Below, in pieces: positions 19,401 through 29,425 of a stretch of DNA of 64,000 bases. The first letter of the stretch is position 1, and each line of letters opens with the position of its first letter. The stretch is from positions 186,001-250,000 of the forward strand of contig NZ_NLFK01000003.1 in NCBI RefSeq assembly GCF_002263215.1. The letters run 5' to 3'. Source of the stretch: Actinobacillus seminis (GTDB lineage Bacteria; Pseudomonadota; Gammaproteobacteria; Enterobacterales; Pasteurellaceae). The notes below the pieces were generated by a model, which was not told the DNA's origin, searched no databases, and was given only the letters and a program-made list of their open reading frames with translations. A program made the translations under genes and the position numbers.

Positions 19401-22087
19401 CAGGCAATATCAATCAAGCTATTGAAGACAATAATGGCAGACAGTTCTCTGTTAAGGTGGAAAACACGGCTTTACAGCTTGAAAATGTATCAGTAAAAGT
19501 CAATTTAACCCATTCTCGTGCTAGTGATTTAATCATTAAGTTGATTTCACCTTCAGGCACAGCCTCCTTATTAATGAATAGACCTGGAAAAAATCCAAAT
19601 GAAGAGGATGGTCACGGTGATACAACATTTGGCACGTCAAATACTTTAGATTTCCGTTTTAACACCGCACTTTTAAAAGGTGAAGACCCTAATGGGCAAT
19701 GGAAACTACAGGTTTTTGATGTAGCAACAGGGCAAACAGGCACATTAAATCATTGGTCGTTGAGTTTTTATGGGCGAGCTTATGGAGCAGGCGATACTTA
19801 CGTCTATACCAATGAATTTCATAATCATCAAATTGGTAATACGCTTAATGATACCAATGGAGGAATAGATACTATTAACGCTGCTGCAATGGATGGGGTG
19901 ATTGAAGTTAATCTTTCCACGGGTAAAGCAAATTTGGCTGGAAAAGCCTTAACCATTAATAATCCAGCACAAATTGAAAATGTTACAGGGGGCGACTATA
20001 ACGATAAGCTGACTGGAAATAGTGCTATTAATGTGCTTATTGGTGGACGGGGACACGATACATTATCTGGACTAGAAGGGAATGATATATTGGCGGGAGG
20101 TTTAGGGAATAACCGCTTAACGGGTGGTCAAGGTAGCGATACGTTTATTATTGATAAGAAAGCCAATCGCCAAGATGTGATTACAGATTTTACAGTGGGG
20201 AACGACCGCCTTGTTTTCACAGGATTTAAGACCTTTTCTTGGACTAAGCAACAACATGGGGCTGATACCCTGATTTCTTTAGGCAGTGGACAAACAGTGA
20301 GGTTAAGCAATGTTCAAGCCAGTCAGCTGACTGATAACAATATTGTGGTGACCGAGGAAGTGTTTAAACCTTATTGGTTAAATCAAACGGGTGGCTATGG
20401 ATTTTCAAATAGCAATGAAGAAGTTGCTTTGCCTGATTTTGGTGTAGCCTTTTGGGGAACGGAGGGCGAAGACCGTCTCTTCGGTGGGAATGGTAACGAC
20501 ATTCTTCGGGGAGGAAAAGGCAATGATGTCATTGTCGGTGAACACTCGGCAAACTCAGTCTCAGGTGGCGATGATATATTGTATGGCAATGACGGCGATG
20601 ACCGCATTTTAGGCGGTGGTGGCAATGACACATTATACGGCGGAACAGGCTCCGACTATTTAGGAGGCGGAGAAGGCAATGACATTATGTATCTTGAAGG
20701 AGATGATACTGCCCTATCGTCAAGCTATCGAAATCAACAATATACGACATTAAGCCAATATAATAACATCAAGTTTAGTTGGGCAAGAGCCGAGGGCGGC
20801 AAAGGCAGTGACCGTTTTGTAGTGGTAAAAGATACTTCACCAAATGCCTCTCAAGGTCTATTGAAAAACCTGATTTGGGATTTTGATATTAATGACAAAA
20901 ACGAAAAAATTGATATTTCGCAGTTTAATAGTGTGAATACCATCAACTTTACGAGTTTCTCGGTAAATAATGAACTCTACACAAGAGTTTGGTTAGGTGA
21001 AGCTAAAGCTGGTACACAGTATATCACATTAAAAGGTGTGAGAGCCGATCAGCTAAAAGCGGATATGTTTATTTTCTCCAAAGAACAAGCAGATTTACCA
21101 CAGCTTAAGCAACTTATCACTGGTACAAACAAAAACGACAAACTCACAGGCAATGCGGTGGGCAATCTCATTGATGGCAATGCAGGTGCTGATATCATGT
21201 CAGGTGAGTTTGGTGACGACACCTATATTGTGGACAACACAGGAGATAAGGTGATTGAAATCAAAGATGGTGGCTATGATATTGTCAAGTCTTCCGTCAG
21301 CTATACCCTATCAGCACACACCGAAGAACTACAACTCTCTGGGTTAGCCTCAATTAATGCGGTAGGTAACAGTGAAAATAACCGATTAGTAGGGAATTCA
21401 GGTAATAACCGTTTAGATGGTAAAGCTGGGTTTGATACCATGATTGGTGGTGCAGGGAATGACACCTATATTGTCGATGATCATCTTGATAAAGTAATTG
21501 AAAAAGAAAATCAAGGCACAGATACAGTAATTTCTTCGGTTTCCTACACCTTGTCTGAGCATGTAGAAAATCTACAACTAAATGGTAATAAAGCTATTTC
21601 GGGGACGGGTAATGAACGTAACAATTCCTTGAAAGGGAATGGAGCAAATAACCGTTTAATCGGCTATGGCGGAAATGACACCTTAAATGGCATGAAAGGT
21701 AATGATTTCTTGATGGGCGGCAAGGGTAACGATACTTATCTATTTAATCGAGGAGATGGCATTGATAGCATCTATGATGAACAAGGTACAGATACGCTAC
21801 GTTTTAGCAATGTTGAACACAACCAACTTTGGTTCCGTAAGCTAGATACAGACTTAGAAATCAGTGTCATTGGTACAGATGATAAAACCATTATTACTGA
21901 TTGGTATGGTAAAAACTATAAGATTGAAAAGATTGTGGATTCCAATAGTAAGACCTTAAGTCATAGTAACGTGGATAAGTTGGTAAATGCGATGGCTGCA
22001 TTCTCGCCACCTGCGGCAGGGCAGATTTCATTACCAACAACACTTAGCACAAGCCTTGAAACGGTTTTAAGTGCGAATTGGAAATAG
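16445..22087 (+). CDS. Large RTX protein with self-processing module, subtilase domain and P domain
   Basis: A predicted type I-secreted protein of 1880 residues. Domains in order: FrpC-like self-processing module from Asp56-Pro57; RTX nonapeptide repeats (about 287-467); a cadherin-like segment (about 530-630); an S8 subtilase-like domain (about 650-960) with His714 (KHATEVAGI), oxyanion Asn809 (NSAGNE) and Ser889 (NGTSFSAP); a proprotein-convertase P domain (about 1000-1120); three further RTX arrays (about 1182-1235, 1338-1416, 1560-1770); and a C-terminal domain (WFRKLDTDLEISVIG, LVNAMAAFSPPAAGQ) typical of RTX exoproteins. At the position of the catalytic Asp the sequence is IGQFEPSG, with Glu669. 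The ATG has no ribosome binding site and coding-like sequence continues upstream, so the true start is probably lost or frame-dependent. No hlyB/hlyD/tolC genes lie in the window. Domain calls are by motif. Confidence 0.8.
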   Translation: MSNITTNGFRVSNYNLSKGIFDNDNKSVLNEKYSFIKDPKLLNKVKGFGYSRLPVDPLILDLNGDGARAVSYTEKPVLFDIDNDGGSLEETGWLSHQDGLLVRDLNNNGKIDNMSEVFSEYYAGRAGRNSEAGEKRFANGFEALKSLDSNKDNVFDSKDRDFNAVHVWQDANHNGVTDKGELKTLKQLGITAIKLDYEEKGGQLFNGNELLAKGSFTRNGKQQEVVAVNFLANPRGHRISNANGGKKTVTEASGLIQGTTGWTAVDDVNRDLSAAKLGVENIQAGNGNDTLRGDEQDNWLAGGGGSDTFFGGDGNDVLLIDGDDLPQNIHGGNGDDIVQVVGNKGVSLDLGAAEVEIAHGGRGNDVFVSSGNSSVFVRGGDGNDVIVGSIANDALSGENGDDFISGNAGKDLIRGHRGNDRLFGDEGDDVLFGGSDDDMLYGGDGADTLLGEGGDDYLDGGEGEDIAEFSGNFADYKITKMGDGLLISDTKQGRDGTDFLRNIEKLNFKDLTGYAAPSTETEWENPMPVEDILYQDSKGQRFDGSHPYIIKQSQLLKNDIDVQGDKISIYQASNIRGGTLRELENGDIEFTPTKGFKGIASFEYSIRDAKGVKAIRTNAQGELTGKVYLVPPHLPQDPDIIRQYYLESDNILPVWENYTGKNIRIGQFEPSGPFSVAEEVADYRHLELRNQIDKQWLHDYEYKRQEEDKVFSKHATEVAGIMVAERNGEGGVGIAYNAKVASHWVGASVASLDKMKHYDVANHSWGHTDNFRQQINFSDKTKTIFDIYKPALTEGRNGLGTVIVNSAGNERQKGGNTNYSELTNVRYGIAVAAAQQNNAFETSIAPYSNQGASILVTAHGSNAYSSSREIVNENGSTLGEEYARNNGTSFSAPVVSGIVALMLEANPYLGYRDVQEILALTATTKGITDSQWQRNGAKNWNGTGMHVSHDYGYGVVDAQAAVRLAQDWHTQHTYDNEVKLEDIYKSGNINQAIEDNNGRQFSVKVENTALQLENVSVKVNLTHSRASDLIIKLISPSGTASLLMNRPGKNPNEEDGHGDTTFGTSNTLDFRFNTALLKGEDPNGQWKLQVFDVATGQTGTLNHWSLSFYGRAYGAGDTYVYTNEFHNHQIGNTLNDTNGGIDTINAAAMDGVIEVNLSTGKANLAGKALTINNPAQIENVTGGDYNDKLTGNSAINVLIGGRGHDTLSGLEGNDILAGGLGNNRLTGGQGSDTFIIDKKANRQDVITDFTVGNDRLVFTGFKTFSWTKQQHGADTLISLGSGQTVRLSNVQASQLTDNNIVVTEEVFKPYWLNQTGGYGFSNSNEEVALPDFGVAFWGTEGEDRLFGGNGNDILRGGKGNDVIVGEHSANSVSGGDDILYGNDGDDRILGGGGNDTLYGGTGSDYLGGGEGNDIMYLEGDDTALSSSYRNQQYTTLSQYNNIKFSWARAEGGKGSDRFVVVKDTSPNASQGLLKNLIWDFDINDKNEKIDISQFNSVNTINFTSFSVNNELYTRVWLGEAKAGTQYITLKGVRADQLKADMFIFSKEQADLPQLKQLITGTNKNDKLTGNAVGNLIDGNAGADIMSGEFGDDTYIVDNTGDKVIEIKDGGYDIVKSSVSYTLSAHTEELQLSGLASINAVGNSENNRLVGNSGNNRLDGKAGFDTMIGGAGNDTYIVDDHLDKVIEKENQGTDTVISSVSYTLSEHVENLQLNGNKAISGTGNERNNSLKGNGANNRLIGYGGNDTLNGMKGNDFLMGGKGNDTYLFNRGDGIDSIYDEQGTDTLRFSNVEHNQLWFRKLDTDLEISVIGTDDKTIITDWYGKNYKIEKIVDSNSKTLSHSNVDKLVNAMAAFSPPAAGQISLPTTLSTSLETVLSANWK

Positions 22088-22100
22088 GTATTATCTATTC

Positions 22101-22140
22101 AAGCCTCGTAGCTCTTAATATAGTGCGAGGCTTTTTATTT
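22101..22140 (+). terminator. Terminator of the large RTX gene
   Basis: AAGCCTCG (22101-22108) and CGAGGCTT (22126-22133) form an 8-bp stem followed by TTTATTT, 13 bases after the stop codon. Confidence 0.75.
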
Positions 22141-22233
22141 AGTTAATAGTCGCTTGGCATAATCCACTTCGGCAATCGTGCCAAAACGGATAAGGCTTTC
22201 AAGGCGGCATAAAATATCCGTAATATCGGACAT
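22135..22233 (-). pseudogene. Remnant of Mu-like phage baseplate protein V (GpV/gp45-like)
   Basis: A leftward mini-frame of 32 codons starting MSDITDILCRLESLIRFGTI and continuing AEVDYAKRLLTK to a stop. The first 25-30 residues resemble the conserved N-terminus of P2/Mu-type baseplate assembly protein V, which begins M-D-I-x-x-L-x-R-L-E-x-L-I-R-x-G-T-I-A-E-V-D. The full protein is about 200 residues, so only the start remains. Its end runs into the RTX terminator. This marks an earlier prophage at this site. Recognition is from memory of the family, not a search. Confidence 0.55.
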
Positions 22234-22564
22234 AAGGATTTTCCCCGTAGATAAATAAGGCTATTGTGACGGGATTTTGCAGAAAATGAGACAAGCGAGG
22301 AGTGTGAAAAGCGGAATAACAAAAAGGGCTTGCGCTCTTTCGATTATATGCCTGGGAAGTATGTCTATAATAACAAAAATCACGCTACTGTAATCTGCCC
22401 CCTAAAAGTTGGACTAACCATCCAACTTTTGGAGCAGATCAAATATAAGGCTTTAAACCACTTTTACCAACTATTTTTCTACTATACCTAACTTTTTGGA
22501 GGTGGATAAAACGACCGCGCTTTACGTTGGTTAACGGTGATTTCAGCTAAAAATCACACGAACG
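22234..22564. other. Gene-free stretch with insertion-element debris
   Basis: No gene seen. It contains a long hairpin at 22393-22439 that resembles an insertion-sequence end, then a second similar motif (CTAACTTTTTGGAGGTGG, about 22482-22499). The run forms the right edge of the island before murA. Confidence 0.4.
22393..22439. repeat. Imperfect 20-bp inverted repeat like IS3-family ends
   Basis: ATCTGCCCCCTAAAAGTTGG (22393-22412) pairs with CCAACTTTTGGAGCAGAT (22422-22439) with small mismatches near the C-run. The CCCTAAAAGTTGGAC pattern resembles termini of IS3/IS150-group elements. No transposase is next to it, so this looks like a solo or back-to-back end left after deletion. Confidence 0.45.
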
Positions 22565-23854
<1,290 letters not shown>

Positions 23855-24112
23855 TTAATTGACCGGATTGAGTAAACGTTCACGTTTCCATTTTTCTACA
23901 CTAAAGGTTTTGATCGTCAATGCATGAATTTCACCTGTAGAAAAATAATCCATTAGCGGAGCATAAATTGTTTGTTGCTGTTTTAAGCGCGATAATTGCG
24001 CGATCTCATCACTCACAACAATCACACCAAAGTGCGCATTTTCCCCTTGTACATAAACTTCATCAAGGTTAAGCACCGCTTTCAAAATTTTTTCAATTTC
24101 TTGAATTTCCAT
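23855..24112 (-). CDS. ibaG: BolA-family protein IbaG
   Basis: An 85-residue BolA-like protein (YrbA/IbaG type). BolA proteins pair with monothiol glutaredoxins to handle iron-sulfur clusters. The conserved region around HFGVIVVSDEI and GEIHALTIKTF (His residues that can bind a cluster) is visible. Its ATG overlaps the mlaB stop by one base, and murA follows, matching the mla-ibaG-murA order of gammaproteobacteria. Confidence 0.92.
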   Translation of the reverse strand: MEIQEIEKILKAVLNLDEVYVQGENAHFGVIVVSDEIAQLSRLKQQQTIYAPLMDYFSTGEIHALTIKTFSVEKWKRERLLNPVN

Positions 24113-24471
24113 TAATTCTTACCGTTAGATTGTACCAATGGCGTTATCCAATCGGATAAACCAAAAAGATCTGCTAATGTCATTAATTGAATAGGCGGAT
24201 TTTTTATCTGCAAACGATTTTCTGCACCTTGCAGCTGCTGACAGTCATGGATAAAATCACACAACAGCGCAAAACCGGCACTGTCAATTCGTGTAATTTC
24301 CGTTAAATCCCAAACAATATTTTGTTTTGCCAGTTTTGGTTGCGATAAAAAAGAAGTACGCTGCGACCACAGCGGCAGCAACGTGTCACGAGATAGCTCC
24401 CCTATTAATCGGGGAGTAATATTATCATCATTTTGTAATAATTCCCAATGTAAACTTTGGCTGTTTCTCAT
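24112..24471 (-). CDS. mlaB: Phospholipid transport STAS protein MlaB
   Basis: Cytoplasmic STAS-domain subunit of the MlaFEDB complex that binds and stabilises the ATPase MlaF. The core STAS motif TRIDSAGFALLCDF (about residues 62-75) is visible. At 119 residues it is somewhat longer than E. coli MlaB (97). It ends at the start of ibaG and starts 4 bases after mlaC. Confidence 0.88.
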   Translation of the reverse strand: MRNSQSLHWELLQNDDNITPRLIGELSRDTLLPLWSQRTSFLSQPKLAKQNIVWDLTEITRIDSAGFALLCDFIHDCQQLQGAENRLQIKNPPIQLMTLADLFGLSDWITPLVQSNGKN

Positions 24472-24475
24472 CGGA

Positions 24476-25117
24476 TTATTTACCTAAAGTAATGGGCTGA
24501 GCGGCTGCTTTTTGAATATCGACAGTTAACCCATCAATGCCTTTTTGACGAATAATCGGTGCCCATTCTTGTTTTTTGGTTTCTACCACACTACGACCTT
24601 CCGCCGCCATGTCATATACTTGCCATTGCCCTGTTTTGCTATTTTGACGCCATAAGAAGTTTAATTTCACCGCACTTTCTTGTCCTTTCGGTTGAATTTC
24701 AACCAAAATATCGGCAAATGTTCCTTCTAATTTACGTTGCATAATTTTTAGTTCTTGCCCTTCATACAAAGTCAAAGATTGCGCATAAACTTGTTCAATA
24801 TATTTATCCAACGCCGCAAAGAAATTATTTTGCTGATCTTTAGTGCTGGATTTTAAGTTTTCATTCCCTAAAATTAACGAGCCTGCGTATTTCACATGAA
24901 CATAAGGCATAAGATCTTGACGTACAAGTGTTTTTAGAAAACTCGGATTTTGTTTGATTTTTGCTTCATTTTGATTGATATGAGCAAAAAGTTTATCTGA
25001 CAAAGTTTGTGTCAAGGATAACGGATCATCCGCCGCCATGGCATTTTGCATAGCAAAAAGTGCGGTCAAAATGAACACGGTTTTTGCTAACCATTGATTT
25101 AATTTACGTTTTAACAT
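24476..25117 (-). CDS. mlaC: Periplasmic phospholipid-binding protein MlaC
   Basis: Soluble shuttle that carries phospholipid between MlaA at the outer membrane and MlaD at the inner membrane. A signal peptide with a hydrophobic core (VFILTALFA) and an AMA cleavage site is at the N-terminus. The 213 residues match the family (211 in E. coli). The ATG is preceded by GGAGGAA on the minus strand. A 60-base gap separates it from mlaD. Confidence 0.93.
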   Translation of the reverse strand: MLKRKLNQWLAKTVFILTALFAMQNAMAADDPLSLTQTLSDKLFAHINQNEAKIKQNPSFLKTLVRQDLMPYVHVKYAGSLILGNENLKSSTKDQQNNFFAALDKYIEQVYAQSLTLYEGQELKIMQRKLEGTFADILVEIQPKGQESAVKLNFLWRQNSKTGQWQVYDMAAEGRSVVETKKQEWAPIIRQKGIDGLTVDIQKAAAQPITLGK

Positions 25118-25177
25118 AGATTCCTCCAGATTTAAAAAATATTAAATTGCTTTCCAAAAAGGCATTGTTTCTGCCAC

Positions 25178-25696
25178 TTATTGTGCGTTCGGCACCGCAT
25201 TGTTCCCCTCTTTCGCGTTGCCTTCTTCTTTATTCTTATCGCCATATAAGAATTGACCCACTAAATCTTCCAATACCATCGCAGATTTAGTATCCACCAG
25301 TTGATCCCCTTCTTTTAAATAACCGAATTCTTCATCAGAAAAACCGAGACTTAAAGAAACGTATTGTTCGCCCAATAATCCTGAGGTTTTAATCGACAAC
25401 GAGCTGGTTTCCGGAATTTGATCATAAGCCTGATCTACTGCCAAAGTTACGCGTGGCGTATAGCTTTTCGGATCCAAAGAAATATCGACCACACGCCCAA
25501 TCACCACACCACCAATTTTCAATGGCGCTCTTACTTTTAGTCCACCGATATTATCAAAAGTTGCATAAATTTGGTACGTTTTTGCACTGCTAAAGCTTTG
25601 CAAATTCGCCACTTTTAAGCCTAAAAAGACTAACGCACCAATTCCAAGTAACAAAAATAAACCGACCCAAAATTCATATTTAGTTGTTTGTCGCAT
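25178..25696 (-). CDS. mlaD: MCE-domain phospholipid transport protein MlaD
   Basis: Single-pass inner-membrane protein whose MCE domain forms a hexameric ring for lipid passage. A membrane helix (FWVGLFLLLGIGALVFLGL, residues 9-27) is followed by the MCE domain (IYATFDNIGGLKVRAPLKIG). The 172 residues end in an Asn/Lys/Glu-rich tail and the protein is slightly shorter than E. coli (183). An uptake signal lies in the gap before mlaE. Confidence 0.94.
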   Translation of the reverse strand: MRQTTKYEFWVGLFLLLGIGALVFLGLKVANLQSFSSAKTYQIYATFDNIGGLKVRAPLKIGGVVIGRVVDISLDPKSYTPRVTLAVDQAYDQIPETSSLSIKTSGLLGEQYVSLSLGFSDEEFGYLKEGDQLVDTKSAMVLEDLVGQFLYGDKNKEEGNAKEGNNAVPNAQ

Positions 25697-25731
25697 AAAA
25701 TATCCTAATTTTTAACCGCACTTTTTATTGC

Positions 25732-26517
25732 TTAACCGGCACCGAACATCACTGCAGTTAATACAAAATCCAAACCTAATACCGCCAACGATGCGTGTAC
25801 CACGGTTCGGGTTGTCGCTTTGCTGATCCCTTCTGACGTTGGAATACAATCATAACCGTTAAATAATGCAATCCAAACTACAGCGATGGCAAAACATAAA
25901 CTCTTAATAAATCCGTTCAATAAATCATAAGACCAACTGACCGAATTTTGCATGACAGACCAAAAACTTCCCGTGTCAACGCCTTTCCAATCCACGCCAA
26001 CCAAAGAGCCGCCCCAAATCCCGATAGCGGTAAAAATTACCGCCAAAATCGGCATAGAAATCACGCCTGCCCAAAAACGCGGCGAAATAACCCGACGCAA
26101 TGGATCCACCGCCATCATTTCCAAGCTGGAAAGTTGCTCGGTCGCTTTCATCAAACCAATTTCCGCTGTGAGCGCCGAACCGGCACGACCGGCAAACAAA
26201 AGTGCGGTCACGACCGGTCCTAATTCGCGCAATAACGATAAAGCAACCAATTGCCCCAAGCTAGTTTCCGCGGAAAAATCCACCAAGACCACATACCCCT
26301 GCAAGCCTAACACCATGCCGATAAATAAACCGGACAGCATAATAATCAACAGCGATTGTACGCCTAATACGTGCAATTGTTTGATCAACAACGGAAAATG
26401 TTTTCGTATTTGAGGTTTTCCCGCCAGAGCGCCAAACAGCATAAATCCTGCTCGTCCCAACGCTCGACAAAAATCAATTGCAGTGCGTCCAAGGGAGAAA
26501 ATCCAACCTTCAATCAT
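25732..26517 (-). CDS. mlaE: Phospholipid transport permease MlaE
   Basis: Integral membrane permease of the Mla ABC system. It has several membrane helices and the conserved segment [20 protein letters not shown] (about residue 95), plus [18 protein letters not shown], characteristic of MlaE/YrbE. 261 residues, the normal length. Its start codon overlaps the mlaF stop, so the two are translationally coupled. Confidence 0.96.
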   Translation of the reverse strand: MIEGWIFSLGRTAIDFCRALGRAGFMLFGALAGKPQIRKHFPLLIKQLHVLGVQSLLIIMLSGLFIGMVLGLQGYVVLVDFSAETSLGQLVALSLLRELGPVVTALLFAGRAGSALTAEIGLMKATEQLSSLEMMAVDPLRRVISPRFWAGVISMPILAVIFTAIGIWGGSLVGVDWKGVDTGSFWSVMQNSVSWSYDLLNGFIKSLCFAIAVVWIALFNGYDCIPTSEGISKATTRTVVHASLAVLGLDFVLTAVMFGAG

Positions 26518-27308
26518 TAAAACAACTCCTGTATATAATCTTGTGCCGGATAATGAAAACGCACAGGACCGTCTTCTTGCCCATTAATAAATTGCATCAC
26601 TTGCGGATCATGACTTTGCAATAATTGTTGTGCGCTGCCTTCAGCGATCACGCGTTTATCCGCAATAATATAGGCATAATCGGCAATACTTAATACCTCT
26701 TGCACATCATGAGACACAACAATTGAGGTGAGCTGCAAGGCTTCATTCAATCGCTTGATCAGGCTAACAATCACGCCCATGCTAATCGGATCCTGACCGG
26801 TAAAAGGTTCATCATACATAATCAATTCCGGATCCAAAGCAATGGTGCGCGCCAATGCCGCACGTCTTGCCATCCCGCCTGAAAGCTCGGAAGGCATCAA
26901 CTCTGCCGCACCTCGCAGCCCCACCGCTTCCAACTTCATCAACACGATTTGTCGGATCAACGCTTCCGGCAAACGGGTATGCTCACGGATCGGAAATGCC
27001 ACATTGTCAAAGGTCGAAAGATCGGTAAACAACGCGCCGGATTGGAATAACATTCCCATACGTTGACGCACGCGATAAAGTTCCGCATTCGACATTTTGC
27101 AAATATCCTGACCGTCAAATAAAATTTCGCCTTGTTGCGGATGTAACTGCCCGCCGATTAATTTCAACAAGGTGGTTTTACCGATCCCCGACGGTCCCAT
27201 AATTGCGGTAATCTTGCCCTGCTCAACACGCAAATTCAAGTCGTTATAAATAATGCGCTCACCGCGTTTGAATGTGAGATTTTTCACTTCAATTAGGGGA
27301 TTAGCCAT
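26517..27308 (-). CDS. mlaF: Phospholipid transport ATPase MlaF
   Basis: ATP-binding subunit of the Mla system. Walker [11 protein letters not shown], the Mla-type signature [17 protein letters not shown], Walker [14 protein letters not shown] and the H-loop VVSHDV are present. I chose ATG 27308 ([10 protein letters not shown]) because GAGGT lies just upstream and it gives 263 residues, close to the family. An upstream ATG at 27380 would add 24 unconserved residues. It is the first gene of mlaFEDCB-ibaG-murA. Confidence 0.95.
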   Translation of the reverse strand: MANPLIEVKNLTFKRGERIIYNDLNLRVEQGKITAIMGPSGIGKTTLLKLIGGQLHPQQGEILFDGQDICKMSNAELYRVRQRMGMLFQSGALFTDLSTFDNVAFPIREHTRLPEALIRQIVLMKLEAVGLRGAAELMPSELSGGMARRAALARTIALDPELIMYDEPFTGQDPISMGVIVSLIKRLNEALQLTSIVVSHDVQEVLSIADYAYIIADKRVIAEGSAQQLLQSHDPQVMQFINGQEDGPVRFHYPAQDYIQELF

Positions 27309-27613
27309 TAATACCTCATCTATCGAACCTATTCCGTTCGAATTATAAAAAATTAGAACGGGATATTCCATGAATTCCAAATAAAAGTCAAACGTAATTA
27401 CATAACTTTAAACTTATGATGTTTATTCTTGCCTTATTCAACGGTTTGACATGGTTTTCTTTTGACCACAATTTAACAAAAATGTTCAACCGGAAAATCA
27501 CACAAAAAAGCACCGCACTTTTCCATCATTTCGCATAGTATATTTATCGGTTTAACTAAAAATATGGTATCATTACGCACTTTAGATTAACCACTGTAAA
27601 GAATTACCCTTTT
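27309..27613. other. Divergent intergenic region between mlaF and lptC
   Basis: A 305-base AT-rich region that must hold promoters for two envelope operons running apart. An uptake signal is at 27512-27520. A possible -10 for lptC (TATCAT, 27568-27573) has no good -35. No small gene or clear operator was seen. The kdsD and kdsC genes that precede lptC in E. coli are absent here. Confidence 0.5.
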
Positions 27614-28189
27614 ATGAATATTCGTTGGAACATGGTGTTATCCGTTATTGCGCTGATTTTATTAGGTTGGTTTTATACGTTAAATCAACAAGATGACGGA
27701 CTTAGCAATTTGATAAAAAAAGATGACAGCCCAGAATACGTAGGGAAAAAGATGAATACCGTAGTCTTTTCTCCGACCGGATTGCGACAATATTTAGCAA
27801 CCTCAGAACACGCCGAATACTTTACTTCCGACGGACATAGCAATTTTGCTAAACCGGTGGTCTATTTATATAACATTGAAGGGGATAATATCGGTCAGCA
27901 AAACTGGAAATTAAGTGCAGATAAAGCCACATTAACGAAAGATAATATGTTGTATTTAGACGGAAATGTCACCGCAGAAAGCCTCTCGCCACTCTCACGT
28001 TTGCAACGAGTTTTCACCCAACGGGCAACCGTAAATTTAAAGACGCAAGATATTACTTCTGATACAATGGTAAAAATTAATGGACTGAATTTTAATTCTA
28101 CCGGATTGAAGTTGACAGGAAATTTACAACAACAGGTGGCTACCTTAAAAGAGCAGGTAAAAACATATTATGAAATTAACAATCAATAA
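27614..28189 (+). CDS. lptC: LPS export protein LptC
   Basis: Bitopic inner-membrane protein that receives LPS from LptB2FG and passes it to LptA. An N-terminal membrane anchor (MVLSVIALILLGWFYTL, residues 7-23) is followed by a periplasmic beta-jellyroll domain. 191 residues, the same as E. coli. The end overlaps lptA by 20 bases, implying coupled translation. Confidence 0.94.
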   Translation: MNIRWNMVLSVIALILLGWFYTLNQQDDGLSNLIKKDDSPEYVGKKMNTVVFSPTGLRQYLATSEHAEYFTSDGHSNFAKPVVYLYNIEGDNIGQQNWKLSADKATLTKDNMLYLDGNVTAESLSPLSRLQRVFTQRATVNLKTQDITSDTMVKINGLNFNSTGLKLTGNLQQQVATLKEQVKTYYEINNQ

Positions 28190-28685
28190 ACGGATATTAC
28201 TGACAACGTTGATGATGACTTCAGTTTCAGCATTCGCGCTCAAAGATGACACGAATAAGCCGATTAATATTGAATCGGATAACCAATCACTCAATATGGA
28301 AAATAGCACGGTAACGTTTACGGACAACGTGGTGATTACGCAAGGTTCCATTTTAATCAAAGCACAAAAAGTTATCATCAAGCGTCCGCCAGAAGGGTCC
28401 GGTAAAAAAGAAACCGTTAAAGCATTCGGATCACCTGTAACCTTCCATCAAATTCTTGACAATGGAAAACCGGTGGATGGCAAAGCCAACCAAGTATATT
28501 ATGATTTAGGTACAGAATTTTTAACGCTAACCGGAAATGCGGAACTAAAGCAATTAGACAGTCAAATTAACGGTAATCACATTACTTATGATGTGAAAAA
28601 ACAACAATTAAAGGCTAACGGTTCAAGCAAATCACGAGTGAAAACGGTACTTATTCCGGCACAACTTAATAATAAGACACAATAG
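28170..28685 (+). CDS. lptA: Periplasmic LPS bridge protein LptA
   Basis: Forms the periplasmic filament that carries LPS to the outer membrane. A signal peptide ends at SAFA (about residue 23), followed by the OstA-like domain (INIESDNQSLNMENSTVTFT, VYYDLGTEFLTLTGNAEL). 171 residues against 185 in E. coli. It lies between lptC, with which it overlaps, and lptB. Confidence 0.95.
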   Translation: MKLTINKRILLTTLMMTSVSAFALKDDTNKPINIESDNQSLNMENSTVTFTDNVVITQGSILIKAQKVIIKRPPEGSGKKETVKAFGSPVTFHQILDNGKPVDGKANQVYYDLGTEFLTLTGNAELKQLDSQINGNHITYDVKKQQLKANGSSKSRVKTVLIPAQLNNKTQ

Positions 28686-28697
28686 GATTTGAATTTT

Positions 28698-29423
28698 ATG
28701 TCAGTGCTTTATGCTGAAAATTTAGCGAAAAGTTATAAAAATCGCAAGGTCGTTTCCGATGTAAGTTTAACCGTAAACTCTAATGAAATTGTCGGTTTGC
28801 TTGGTCCTAACGGGGCGGGAAAAACGACCACGTTCTACATGGTGGTTGGATTAGTTCACCAAGATCAAGGTACAATTCGGATCGATGACGAAGATATTAG
28901 TTTGTTACCAATGCACAATCGAGCGCAAAAAGGGATTGGTTATCTTCCACAAGAAGCCTCCATTTTTCGCCATCTCAGTGTGTATGACAACTTGATGGCG
29001 GTATTGGAAATTCGCAAAGAATTAAATCGTCGCCAACGCCAAGAAAAAGCGGATGAATTAATTGACGAATTTAATATTGGGCATATCCGTGATAATTTGG
29101 GACAATCCTTATCCGGAGGAGAACGTCGTCGCGTGGAAATTGCCCGAGCGTTAGCCGCCAATCCGAAATTTATTTTATTAGACGAGCCTTTTGCTGGCGT
29201 CGATCCCATTTCGGTAATTGATATTAAAAAAATCATTACCGAGCTACGCAATCGCGGGCTAGGCGTGTTAATCACCGATCACAACGTGCGCGAAACCTTA
29301 GATGTTTGCGAACGGGCTTATATTGTCAGCGCCGGACAAATGATCGCGACAGGTACGCCAACGGAAGTGATGAATAATGCACATGTCAAACGGGTTTACT
29401 TAGGTGAAGAATTTAAATTATAA
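28698..29423 (+). CDS. lptB: LPS export ATPase LptB
   Basis: ATP-binding subunit of the LptB2FG transporter that pulls LPS from the inner membrane. Walker [14 protein letters not shown], signature [16 protein letters not shown] and Walker [17 protein letters not shown] are textbook LptB. I chose ATG 28698, 9 bases after AGGA; a TTG at 28689 is less likely. This gives 241 residues, the E. coli length. In E. coli rpoN and hpf follow; here ptsN follows 2 bases later, so rpoN and hpf are missing from this locus. Confidence 0.96.
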   Translation: MSVLYAENLAKSYKNRKVVSDVSLTVNSNEIVGLLGPNGAGKTTTFYMVVGLVHQDQGTIRIDDEDISLLPMHNRAQKGIGYLPQEASIFRHLSVYDNLMAVLEIRKELNRRQRQEKADELIDEFNIGHIRDNLGQSLSGGERRRVEIARALAANPKFILLDEPFAGVDPISVIDIKKIITELRNRGLGVLITDHNVRETLDVCERAYIVSAGQMIATGTPTEVMNNAHVKRVYLGEEFKL

Positions 29424-29425
29424 CT

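Noticed and set aside
25952-26413. Plus-strand frame of 153 codons
   Set aside because: Antisense shadow of mlaE, whose protein is clearly conserved.
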